Source: Rhodospirillales bacterium
GTDB taxonomy: Bacteria; Pseudomonadota; Alphaproteobacteria; Rhodospirillales; Casp-alpha2
Assembly (NCBI GenBank): GCA_018662225.1
Contig: JABJGO010000027.1
Location: 1 to 36,315 of the forward strand
Reading direction: 5' to 3'
DNA: 36,315 nucleotides
Each line of letters opens with the position of its first letter. Positions within the stretch are counted from its first letter, which is position 1. This document shows positions 15,770-22,444 of the stretch, one piece after another. Both the position numbers and the translations under genes were made by a program. The notes under the pieces were generated by a model. The model was not told where the DNA came from. It did not search any database and worked only from the letters and a program-made list of their open reading frames with translations.

Positions 15770-15855
15770 TGCTATAATGGCAGAGCAAATTAACCTTTGC
15801 CGCCGCCCGGTGTAACCACCCATTCCCTCCCCCGCACTGGGCGGCATTTTCCCCA
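15770..15855 (+). ncRNA. Candidate small RNA: extended -10 promoter followed by GC hairpin
   Basis: The non-coding region 15499-15871 holds a consensus extended -10 (TGCTATAAT at 15770-15778). About 25 bp later lies a hairpin with perfect arms GCCGCCC (15802-15808) and GGGCGGC (15839-15845), a 30-nt C-rich loop and then ATTTTCCCC. A transcript of about 70 nt would run antisense toward the recombinase end. No good -35 is seen. The complementary strand has four G-tracts in the same stretch and could form a quadruplex. Confidence 0.3.
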
Positions 15856-15871
15856 ACAGAAAACCCGTCGC

Positions 15872-16531
15872 CTACGCAATAAGCTCAACTACCCTCTTAA
15901 CCTGCACCGCTTGCCATTGGGTGCCGCCTCTCGACGTGGCGATACCAGCCTCAGTTAATGCTGCGGCTATCTGGCGAAGGCTGTCACCACGTTCCCGCAT
16001 GGGCGACACAATGCCATCCAACTTCATGGCCTTGGCTCTTGCCTGTTCCTTCAGCACCTTATTGCGCTTCATAGTCTTGTCACGTAGGCCACCCAGCTTA
16101 ACACCCTTGGCTTTGGCCTCTCTCAGTGCTGCTTTAGTACGCTGGCTAATGAAGTCACGTTCCTGCTCTGCCAATGCCGCGTATATGTGAAGCTGGAACT
16201 TATCAGCCTGTGGCATGGTGGCGACTCTGAAGTTCAAACTCTTGTCGTCCATAAGGCTGGAAATGAAAGATACCTTGCGTGACAACCTGTCCAGCTTCGC
16301 CACCAGCAATACAGCTTTCTCTTTCTTGGCTAATGCCACAGCCTTGGCTAATTCTGGCCTATCGTCCTCAGTACCGCTCTGAACCTCTACAAAGTCGCCT
16401 ATGACTTCCCATGGTGCCGTTGAGTAGGTTTCCAAGAAAATACTTATGTCTCGTTCCTGTGCTTCCAAGCCCAGTCCAGACTTACCCTGTTCCTTCGTGC
16501 TGACCCGTTTGTATGTGACATAGCGAACCAT
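15872..16531 (-). CDS. Serine recombinase (resolvase/invertase family)
   Basis: The 219-residue protein has the serine-recombinase catalytic layout: YKRVSTKEQ with nucleophile Ser11, GLEAQ near 21-25, KLDRLSR at 79-85 with the active-site arginines, and a long helix AEQERDFISQRTKAAL (121-136). A helical DNA-binding end with SLRQIAAALTEAGI (about 182-196) follows. The size fits a resolvase or invertase rather than a large phage integrase. The ATG at 16531 starts at the conserved domain; the frame is open to 16633 but adds unrelated residues. In this element, which already has a tyrosine integrase, it may resolve dimers or act at the origin. Confidence 0.88.
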   Translation of the reverse strand: MVRYVTYKRVSTKEQGKSGLGLEAQERDISIFLETYSTAPWEVIGDFVEVQSGTEDDRPELAKAVALAKKEKAVLLVAKLDRLSRKVSFISSLMDDKSLNFRVATMPQADKFQLHIYAALAEQERDFISQRTKAALREAKAKGVKLGGLRDKTMKRNKVLKEQARAKAMKLDGIVSPMRERGDSLRQIAAALTEAGIATSRGGTQWQAVQVKRVVELIA

Positions 16532-16758
16532 TGTGCTGTCTCCGAATTGTGTGTCTGAAAGCACTGTATGCCAGTGTGTTACAAACGTCAACGTCCGTTG
16601 TGCGCGTAACACCACAGCAATAGATAGCAGCACAGACTACGAAAGACGAAGGGGGGAGGTGCCGTACCCGTACCCGACGATAACCGCGCAGTTCTGTGTC
16701 TATGGTCCCCACCAAGCCAGTCCGCATATATTTTTTCAGAATTTGAGGGGGCTTTCTA

Positions 16759-16842
16759 TTGACCAAAGGACAATACTTATGGTATAGTCATATTGACTAT
16801 AGGCCCTAATAAGTTGTGTTCACGATATGGCCTTGCTATAAT
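16759..16842 (+). promoter_or_regulatory. Tandem promoters and operator of the winged-helix gene
   Basis: Promoter 1 is TTGACC (16759-16764), 18 bp, TATAGT (16783-16788). Its -10 lies in a perfect palindrome TATAGTCA-TAT-TGACTATA (16783-16801), a strong operator candidate. Promoter 2 is TTGTGT (16814-16819), 17 bp, TATAAT (16837-16842) with an extended TGC before the -10. Both read toward the gene starting at 16928. The remainder of 16532-16927 shows nothing else. Confidence 0.6.
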
Positions 16843-16927
16843 GCCTACTCCACAGTGCTTCAGGCAGTATCAGCTATGTCCAAGTTCAGAACCATTTATC
16901 ACACGAACCAACGAGCGGGGCAGTCGC

Positions 16928-17548
16928 ATGGCAAATAACAAGCCCAATAGAACAGGCCGTTGTTCAGGAAAGTGGACAAGCAAGGAACAGAAGACATGGG
17001 GAGCGCCCAAAGATGACCCTTGGTGCTGGCTAACCTCTGCGCTTATTTGCAGCCCCGCATGGAGAGCCATGGGTATTAACACCAGACGGTTAATTGACTT
17101 TCTTCTAGTCGAACACATCAACCATGCTAGACGTGAAAATGGGAAGCTCATGGCAACCTATGACCAGCTCCAGGAATTTGGTTTAACACGTAGCGAAGCC
17201 TCAAAAGCAGTTAGTGAGGCAGAGCATCTCGGCCTCATAAAAGCATCGCGTGGAGGCCGCTATCATGGCTCAAACCAACCGTCGATATATCGCCTGACCT
17301 TCTATGCAGACCACGATGGAAATCCACCTACCAATGACTGGAAAGGAAAGACTGAGGAAGGTATCGCCAAGTGGAAGAAGTCTCGCAGCGACGAAAAAGC
17401 GCGGACAAAAGAGCGCCGAAGAAAAACAAAACACACCCCTAATTCCCGAACTACCGTAGTTCGACTTTCCGAACTACCAGACGGAAAACCGGCGACAAGC
17501 CAGAAACGGAAACCGCAGAAAACGGCCATTTTGGTTTCTAGCCCGTAG
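16928..17548 (+). CDS. Winged-helix replication/regulatory protein of the element
   Basis: The 206-residue protein has a central winged-helix domain (about 28-130). It contains WCWLTSALICSPAWRAMGIN, RRLIDFLLVEHINHARRENG, TYDQLQEFGLTRSEASKAVSEAE and GLIKASRGGRY, then PSIYRLTF. This pattern is common in a family of alphaproteobacterial mobile-element proteins usually annotated only as helix-turn-helix proteins and often thought to be replication initiators. The last 60 residues are basic and low-complexity and are encoded by DNA carrying palindromic repeats; the stop codon itself lies in a repeat. I take the ATG at 16928 since upstream residues look unrelated. It has two promoters and a palindromic operator upstream. 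Confidence 0.65.
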   Translation: MANNKPNRTGRCSGKWTSKEQKTWGAPKDDPWCWLTSALICSPAWRAMGINTRRLIDFLLVEHINHARRENGKLMATYDQLQEFGLTRSEASKAVSEAEHLGLIKASRGGRYHGSNQPSIYRLTFYADHDGNPPTNDWKGKTEEGIAKWKKSRSDEKARTKERRRKTKHTPNSRTTVVRLSELPDGKPATSQKRKPQKTAILVSSP

Positions 17549-17565
17549 TTCGACTTTCCGAACTG
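17447..17565 (+). repeat. Iteron-like palindromic repeats at the 3' end of the winged-helix gene
   Basis: Half-site CGAACTAC occurs at 17447-17454 and 17470-17477 with its complement GTAGTTCG at 17456-17463 between them. A second GTAGTTCG (17545-17552) is followed by CGAACT (17559-17564). The 21-bp block at 17455-17475 is repeated exactly at 17544-17564. Each block is a palindrome with a 6-nt spacer ACTTTC. There is no T-run, so a terminator is unlikely. Confidence 0.75.
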
Positions 17566-17690
17566 CTTATATATCTTGCTAGGGGGTACAGAGAAAACCA
17601 CCACCACAAAAACAAGAAACGCGATAGGGAACAACGGTCCAACTAAACAAAAAAGGAAACAAACCCGATAACAAATTAATGAGGTTTGAA

Positions 17691-17870
17691 ATGACAAATG
17701 GACAAGACTTATTTTCAGTTAAAGACACATGCCAGAGGCTTGGCGGCATATCTCGCGCCACGTACTACCGTTTAGTGAACAGCGGTGACTTGCAGAAGGT
17801 GAGCATAGGTTCTCGCGCGTTCACCCCTGCGGACTCGCTCAATGCGTACCTGAAAAAGATAGGTGCGTAA
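17691..17870 (+). CDS. AlpA/excisionase-like helix-turn-helix regulator
   Basis: The 59-residue protein is a single MerR-like helix-turn-helix: LFSVKDTCQRLGGISRATYY (about 7-26), then RLVNSGDLQKVSIGSRAFTPADSLNAYL. It has the usual AlpA or excisionase pattern of a recognition helix followed by a 'G-x-L-x-x-V-x-I-G-S-R' wing. Such proteins control integrase expression and excision of P4-like elements and satellites. GAGG lies 6 nt before the chosen ATG; another ATG four codons upstream would overlap it. The gene lies downstream of the winged-helix gene and faces the integrase. Confidence 0.82.
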   Translation: MTNGQDLFSVKDTCQRLGGISRATYYRLVNSGDLQKVSIGSRAFTPADSLNAYLKKIGA

Positions 17871-17980
17871 TGTCGAAAGCCACCAACCCAGTGAAGGTTA
17901 GCCATTACAGTCTCCTTTTCACGTATTTCCATAACAAAGGGTTACGGCAACCATGCATACCTCACAAGAGGTATCCATAA
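17870..17980 (+). CDS. Short ORF coupled to the AlpA-like gene, possibly truncated
   Basis: An ATG overlaps the previous stop as TAATG, with AGG seven bases upstream, and opens a 36-codon frame (MSKATNPVKVSHYSLLFTYF and on). It runs into the left arm of the 34-bp inverted repeat, where it stops. Coupling and ribosome site suggest a real gene start whose remainder was lost when the repeat formed. No family is recognised and chance cannot be excluded. Confidence 0.35.
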   Translation: MSKATNPVKVSHYSLLFTYFHNKGLRQPCIPHKRYP

Positions 17981-18055
17981 CCATACCCCAAGCCGCTGAG
18001 ACAGTCGGAGTCAGTGGAAAGGGCTTGGGGTATGGTTATGGATACCTCTTGTGAG
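17961..18055. repeat. Perfect 34-bp inverted repeat with a related third copy
   Basis: The arm at 17961-17994 is the exact reverse complement of 18022-18055; the 27 bp between form the loop. A third copy in the orientation of the right arm lies at 18202-18235 with four mismatches. Each copy encodes part of a SQE(V/T)S(I/V)TIPQA sequence. The left arm also continues, on the opposite strand, into AAETVGVS, as does the third copy. So a gene segment has been copied and flipped. Confidence 0.9.
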
Positions 18056-18336
18056 ATATTTTCTGGCAAATCAACAATCTTAGCCGCGACAGTAACATCG
18101 AGGTTGCCCTTGCGGACGGCATCACCCACCGCGTCTATGCCCTTTTTCTTTACCTTCGCAGCCCGTTTTACAGACGCAGCACTGACGCCCACAGTCTCAG
18201 CGGCTTGGGGTATGGTTACAGATGTCTCTTGTGAGCTATCTGCCCTTTGTCCATGTTTAAGGTTAGCAATATCAGCCGCGACCATCGACTGTTGGCTCAG
18301 GAAAAGGCTACCTTTGTAGCCAGAATGCAGACTTCG
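17962..18336 (-). pseudogene. Remnant of a ParB-like partition/replication protein
   Basis: In frame on the minus strand are the pieces MVAADIANLKHGQRAD (about 18270-18200), IPQAAETVGVSAASVKRAAK and GNLDVTVAAKIVDLPENISQ. They match the middle part of ParB-like nuclease-domain proteins of phages and elements, where 'MVAAxIANLKHGxR' precedes a helix-turn-helix 'AAExLxVSxxSVxRA'. The N-terminal ParB domain and the C-terminus are absent. The 5' end runs into the integrase gene and the 3' end into the inverted repeat, ending in an unrelated GLGYGYGYLL tail. It is best seen as a truncated gene, though a short product may still be made. Confidence 0.65.
18202..18235 (-). repeat. Third, diverged copy of the 34-bp repeat
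   Basis: This copy matches the arm at 18022-18055 at 30 of 34 positions. It lies inside the ParB-like remnant and is probably the original from which the two outer copies derive, since its reading frame continues into a normal helix-turn-helix. Confidence 0.85.
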
Positions 18337-18382
18337 CAATCCAACGCCGCTACCAGCGACGCCCAAGACGCTGTATGAGTAT

Positions 18383-19630
18383 CTACCCCCGCAGTGGCAC
18401 CACATTGTCGCTGCGGGCGATACCATTACAGTAATCTGCCCAGTCTTGCATTAGCCGCACACGCTTTTCCAACATATCCCCACGCCTATAGGTGCGTTCA
18501 ACGCTACTGCCTACGACGTGTGACAATGCCAACTCTGCGGCCTCTGGCGAGTGTTGGGTTTCCTCAGAAGCCCAGTCACGAAACGTGCTTCTGAAACCGT
18601 GTGGCACAAAATCCCCGCGTCCCATACGCCGCATCAGCATAACCATGCACATATTGCTCAATGGTCTGTTCGGTTTCGTGCCGGGGAAAACGTAACCTTC
18701 TGTCTGAATCTGCCGCATGGTGTCCAGCACCTCCATGGCAGCATGTGACAACGCTACCCGGTGCTCTCTACCTTCCTTCATACGTTCTGCTGGTATCGTC
18801 CATACGTTACCGTATTTTTCGTCACATGATATTTCTTCCCACCGGGCACCCAGCACTTCACTTGTGCGGTCTGCTGTCAGGATCGCGAACTCCAATGCTC
18901 TTGCTGAGAAGCCTTCCTTTTTTCGCAGTTCCACCATGAAGTCAGCCACCTCCGAATATGGCATGGCGGGGAAGTGTTTTGTTTTGGCTATAACTGACTG
19001 CTCAGGAAGGACATTGCTCAGGTGGCCTTTCCACCGCGCCGGGTTTTCTCCCGTATAGAACTTCCTCGACTTCGCGTAGTCTATCACCCGCTCAATGCGT
19101 CCCCGTATCTGTGAAGCCGTTTCAGTCTTATCCCGCCATATAGGGTCTAGCACCTTCAACACCAGCCCATCGTCAACGGCAGCGACGTTCAGCGGCCCGA
19201 ACACTGGGTAGACGTATGCCGCTAGGGTGCTATGCCAACGTGAGGCTGTCTTGCCACCCGCCTTCCACCCAGCTTCCTTGCTCTCAACGTAGGCTTCGGC
19301 GCACTGTTGAAACGTCCATGCCTTCGCGTCCTTGGCAGCTTGTACCCGCTTGATATGCTCGCGGTGGTCTTTGGGGTTTATGCCTTCCTGACGTAGCTTG
19401 CGGCACTGTGCGGCCTTCTCTCTCGCCTCTGAGCGACTCACTTCTGGGTACGGGCCAAGCCCCATATTGTAGGCCTTGTTGTCTATCTTGAATCTGTATA
19501 TCCACGACTTGGTGCCAGCTTTCGTCACCTTCAACTCAAGCCCACCACCATCACCGTATGTCTTTTCTTTCGTAGCAGCCTTTAGGTTTTTCACCTGAAA
19601 AGCCGTTAGCTTGTTGAGTTGCCTCGCCAT
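18383..19630 (-). CDS. int: P4-type tyrosine integrase
   Basis: The 415-residue protein has the N-terminal DUF4102-type domain (LTAFQVKNLKAATKEKTYGD through GPYPEVSRSEAREKA, about 8-75), a core-binding domain (about 105-200) and the catalytic domain. The tyrosine-recombinase residues are visible: Arg255 in LTADRTSEVLG, His344 and Arg347 in HGFRSTFRDWA, His371 in LSHVVG and nucleophile Tyr381 in ERTYRRGD. P4-type integrases recombine elements into tRNA 3' ends. The gene lies directly inside the right attachment repeat and reads inward. A pair of arm-type repeats sits 15-40 bp before its ATG, so integrase binding could repress its own promoter. Confidence 0.96.
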   Translation of the reverse strand: MARQLNKLTAFQVKNLKAATKEKTYGDGGGLELKVTKAGTKSWIYRFKIDNKAYNMGLGPYPEVSRSEAREKAAQCRKLRQEGINPKDHREHIKRVQAAKDAKAWTFQQCAEAYVESKEAGWKAGGKTASRWHSTLAAYVYPVFGPLNVAAVDDGLVLKVLDPIWRDKTETASQIRGRIERVIDYAKSRKFYTGENPARWKGHLSNVLPEQSVIAKTKHFPAMPYSEVADFMVELRKKEGFSARALEFAILTADRTSEVLGARWEEISCDEKYGNVWTIPAERMKEGREHRVALSHAAMEVLDTMRQIQTEGYVFPGTKPNRPLSNMCMVMLMRRMGRGDFVPHGFRSTFRDWASEETQHSPEAAELALSHVVGSSVERTYRRGDMLEKRVRLMQDWADYCNGIARSDNVVPLRG

Positions 19631-19644
19631 CGAACTATCTCCTA

Positions 19645-19670
19645 CTCAGTATGCACTTTAGTATGCGCTT
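19645..19670 (+). repeat. Integrase arm-type site candidate, right end
   Basis: Tandem units AGTATGCACTT and TAGTATGCGCTT match the left-end pair at 12592-12618. The site overlaps the likely integrase promoter (ATG at 19630). Confidence 0.6.
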
Positions 19671-19784
19671 ATGAGCGCGATACATGCAAGCAAGCAGAGA
19701 CACCGTGAAACAACTATCTCGTAAAATGCTGATATAACTGGCATATTTGGACAGTCACACACAACGGGAAACACAAGTTCTACC

Positions 19785-19800
19785 CTTCCCCGGTGCGCCA
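19785..19800 (+). repeat. Attachment core at the distal end (attR)
   Basis: Exact 16-bp copy of the tRNA-Arg 3' end. The T-loop part just left of it is degenerate (AGTTCTACC against AGTTCGAAT), which shows that this is the copy brought by the element and not a second tRNA gene. Confidence 0.9.
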
Positions 19801-19838
19801 TTTCCCTCACTAACACACTGTTATTAACTGACTTTCGC

Positions 19839-22055
19839 TTAGAGCGGCTCAGGGGCAAGAAATCGCTTCAGCACATTGCTGGTGATGCGCGCCACGTTAT
19901 TGTCATACCCGTTGTGACCAAGTGAGGCACACCACGAAATAGAGCCCGTTGTGAACACGCCACCGCCATTCGCAGTCTCATAAAACAACAGATCAGCGCG
20001 AACGCGCGGGTTTTCGGCTCCGCTCATCACCGGATGGTGATACGGCGTTTCTTCAGGGCACAGGAAATAAAGTTGTGAATGCCCTTCCGAGCGCGCAACG
20101 ATCAACGCGTGAGGCGGTGTCCCGAGCTTGCGGTTGGCCCCGTCCAGTTCAACACCCGCAGCACCACCCAGCAAAGATCCGAAATCACCAATTAGCTCGT
20201 CGTCGCCGACGCCATCGAAGATGAATTTGGCGCGTGGGTCATGGCTTTCTTCTGTGCGCCGGTAATACGAGGCGGAATCAAATCCGGTTGCCACGGTGCC
20301 TGACCCAACCAATGTATTGGGCGGCGCGCCCAATCGACGCCACAATCCACCCAATTCGCCATTGAAGCTTTGGTAGTATTCACCAGGCTCCGCCGATTGA
20401 TAGCGCATGCCGCCCTCAGCCCGACGCATTTCAATAACACCGGGTAATTGGTCGTGGTAGGCGATCCGCCAGTAGAACCCATTGCCGCCCAAATACATGA
20501 GCCGCCCGCCACGGTGCTGATACGCAACCATGGCATCCCACATAGGCGTGGACCAGTATTCGGGATGCGCGCCGGTAATCACCACCCGGTAAGGTGCCAT
20601 GGCAGCGACCCCTTCCTGGTGCAGGTCTTCGTCTGTAACAACATCAAACGACTGGCCCATGGATTCCAGCCAATCGGTGACGTGGGTGTCAGCGTTGAAA
20701 CTCCACAGGCCGGTTTTCGGACGCATATTAAAAATGGGTCTGAGACGCGATGAATAACACACCCCGGTCCCATCAGAATGCTTGTCATAGACAGAGAAGC
20801 CGTACCCTGCGTTTTCCTGAAGAAACACATCTTCTGCACTCAGCACGGTAATGCCGCCTTCCTTGACCTCGGCAAAAGGCATGTTGATGTCCGTGCGGGC
20901 GTTGGCATAGGCCATGAACGTGGCGGTAGAGATCAGAAGCGCCACATCGGATGTTTGTGTGCCAGCGGGTGGACGCACGAAGAACGGAATACGCTCCTCA
21001 TCATCAGCACCAATCAGCCGCGCGCAATAGACGCCGCTTTTCATATGGTCGGGAACAACCAGCTCGAAATCCGTTTGCCAACCCGCGTCGTAAAGATCGT
21101 CGTCGTGAAAGTGGATCGCCCCATACTGATCCGGTGCATGGCACCAACTCTGCTCACTTCCGTTCCAGTTGAACCCGCGCATGGCACGTGTGGGCAGGTT
21201 GACGGTCTCGCCGTGGAGCCGGTTTGCCGATAGATCTTGTACGCGGGTGGTCGGTATATCGCGCGAGAAATCCCACCAACCAAGAATGTCTGACTCCAGC
21301 ACCTCGGGCATGGGACCATCCACAAGCATCGCCATTTCTGCACGCGACAGGACCCGGTTAGCCAGGCGTGGGCTATCGATCTTGCCATTGTAACGGGCAT
21401 CCATCGCCCGAGAACCGGGTTCCTTATGCTGGGCGGCCATAATGAAGGGCACGCCGTTGGGGCCAGACGCAGCAATGCGGCTCGTTGACTGAGCAAAAGT
21501 GGCTTTACCGATACCAGGACTATCGGCCAGGGGCTCTTGATAAACGTGCATCTTCCCAGTTTCTGCATCGAAGCTGGCGGCCACAAAATACCACTCGCGA
21601 GCGATCATGGGCGATTCTGCACTCAACGTTTCGACCGCCCCCGAGCCATCGCCAAGGCACAAGGCCGTGCTGCCGTTCTCATCGATACAAAGGCTGAATC
21701 CAGATTTGGTTTTCTCGCACCACTTGCCAAGCAGCGCCTGGTGACCTTTGCGTGGCGTGGTCGGCCAGATCATGGCCTGTAACGTGAAGCTGCTGATACC
21801 ATCCAACAAAGGGTTGCCCGGTATGGTGACATAGGAGCCATCATGCATAGGCTGCATCCGGCCCGGATAGTCACCATTGGCCGAGGCCTCAATGACAGTT
21901 TCCTTGAAGCCAGGCCCCTTGGGGTTGGTATCGCCACAGATCATGCGCACGATATCGGCGCGATACGGCGTGTCGTCCAGGCTGCTGACCATAAAGCGGA
22001 TGGTGTCGCCCGGCCGAACGCTGATCTGATCGCTGTAGCCAAAAAGCTTTCTCAT
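19839..22055 (-). CDS. dmfA2: N,N-dimethylformamidase large (beta) subunit-like protein
   Basis: The 738-residue protein matches the DMFase large subunit in length and order: an N-terminal beta domain (VRPGDTIRFMVSS), a LamG/lectin-like domain (about 65-245: GKWCEKTKSGFSLCID, WYFVAASFD), and a C-terminal catalytic half (365-735). DMFase from Paracoccus uses a mononuclear iron held by two Tyr and one Glu. The equivalent residues appear to be Tyr383 (FMAYAN), Tyr423 (FSVYDKH) and Glu499 (HPEYWS), with similar spacing. The enzyme hydrolyses dimethylformamide to formate and dimethylamine; the natural substrate here is unknown. CGAGGA precedes the ATG. It is the last gene after the alpha subunit (27-bp gap). 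Confidence 0.85.
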   Translation of the reverse strand: MRKLFGYSDQISVRPGDTIRFMVSSLDDTPYRADIVRMICGDTNPKGPGFKETVIEASANGDYPGRMQPMHDGSYVTIPGNPLLDGISSFTLQAMIWPTTPRKGHQALLGKWCEKTKSGFSLCIDENGSTALCLGDGSGAVETLSAESPMIAREWYFVAASFDAETGKMHVYQEPLADSPGIGKATFAQSTSRIAASGPNGVPFIMAAQHKEPGSRAMDARYNGKIDSPRLANRVLSRAEMAMLVDGPMPEVLESDILGWWDFSRDIPTTRVQDLSANRLHGETVNLPTRAMRGFNWNGSEQSWCHAPDQYGAIHFHDDDLYDAGWQTDFELVVPDHMKSGVYCARLIGADDEERIPFFVRPPAGTQTSDVALLISTATFMAYANARTDINMPFAEVKEGGITVLSAEDVFLQENAGYGFSVYDKHSDGTGVCYSSRLRPIFNMRPKTGLWSFNADTHVTDWLESMGQSFDVVTDEDLHQEGVAAMAPYRVVITGAHPEYWSTPMWDAMVAYQHRGGRLMYLGGNGFYWRIAYHDQLPGVIEMRRAEGGMRYQSAEPGEYYQSFNGELGGLWRRLGAPPNTLVGSGTVATGFDSASYYRRTEESHDPRAKFIFDGVGDDELIGDFGSLLGGAAGVELDGANRKLGTPPHALIVARSEGHSQLYFLCPEETPYHHPVMSGAENPRVRADLLFYETANGGGVFTTGSISWCASLGHNGYDNNVARITSNVLKRFLAPEPL

Positions 22056-22082
22056 GATCGGTCCTCGTTAGCCCGGGTCCCG

Positions 22083-22385
22083 CTATTCCAGCGTTTCGCC
22101 GGTGGCGGCTTCCCAGCGGAGCTTGAAAATTGCCCGCTCGGCATCCTCCAGGCTGGTGAATACATGGTCGTGGTGCATGATCATGGCCGTGTCACGCATG
22201 CCGGGCAGTTGGGCCAGCGTCCACTCTTCGTGCGGCTTGGTGTTGACCACCACGTACTTTCCCGTGGTGTCCAACTCGAAACGCAGTGCGTTAACAAGGC
22301 GCTGTAATTCGGGGCTATGCGGGCCATGAGGATTCTCATTGAACGCCGCGACCAGATCACGTCGATCAGGATCAATATAGGTCAT
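22083..22385 (-). CDS. dmfA1: N,N-dimethylformamidase small (alpha) subunit-like protein
   Basis: The ~100-residue protein (MTYIDPDRRDLVAAFNENPH...) resembles the DMFase alpha subunit, which is about 130 residues in Paracoccus: HSPELQRLVNALRFELDTTGKYVVV aligns with its helix and GKYYIY strand (given in outline), and it ends in a helix EDAERAIFKLRWEAA. The alpha subunit packs on the large subunit and is needed for activity. I choose the ATG at 22385 because CCGGAA lies 6 nt upstream; an ATG two codons earlier is possible, and the frame is open to a TTG at 22433. Adjacency to the beta subunit supports the call. Confidence 0.75.
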   Translation of the reverse strand: MTYIDPDRRDLVAAFNENPHGPHSPELQRLVNALRFELDTTGKYVVVNTKPHEEWTLAQLPGMRDTAMIMHHDHVFTSLEDAERAIFKLRWEAATGETLE

Positions 22386-22444
22386 GGTCATTTCCGGTCT
22401 TGCATTGCTGATACATGCATTCTTCCTGCCCAACCGTAATCGGA

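Larger units (their letters stand above)
12524..19800. mobile_element. 7.3-kb integrative element in tRNA-Arg (phage-satellite-like)
   Basis: A 16-bp direct repeat of the tRNA 3' end (CTTCCCCGGTGCGCCA) bounds the element at 12524-12539 and 19785-19800. Directly inside the right end lies a P4-type integrase reading inward. The content is compact and accessory: two small secreted proteins, a five-gene coupled operon with phage-like small proteins, a serine recombinase, a replication-type winged-helix protein with iteron-like repeats, an AlpA-like regulator and a ParB-like remnant. No capsid, tail, large terminase, relaxase or type IV secretion gene is seen. A phage satellite or a minimal integrative plasmid fits best; both are inferences. 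Confidence 0.88.

Noticed and set aside
17544-17565. Palindrome at the end of the winged-helix gene as a rho-independent terminator
   Set aside because: There is no T-run after it, and the same block occurs inside the coding region, so a binding site is more likely.
17961-18235. CRISPR array
   Set aside because: Only three copies exist, two of them inverted relative to each other, with unequal gaps and coding relationship; no cas genes are present.
18337-18426. Upstream part of the ParB-like frame as a true N-terminus
   Set aside because: It overlaps the integrase 3' end and bears no resemblance to the ParB domain, so the frame is open by chance there.
19771-19800. Second tRNA-Arg gene at the right end of the element
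   Set aside because: Only the last 16 bases match; the T-loop is degenerate and no anticodon or D-arm lies upstream, so it is an attachment site.
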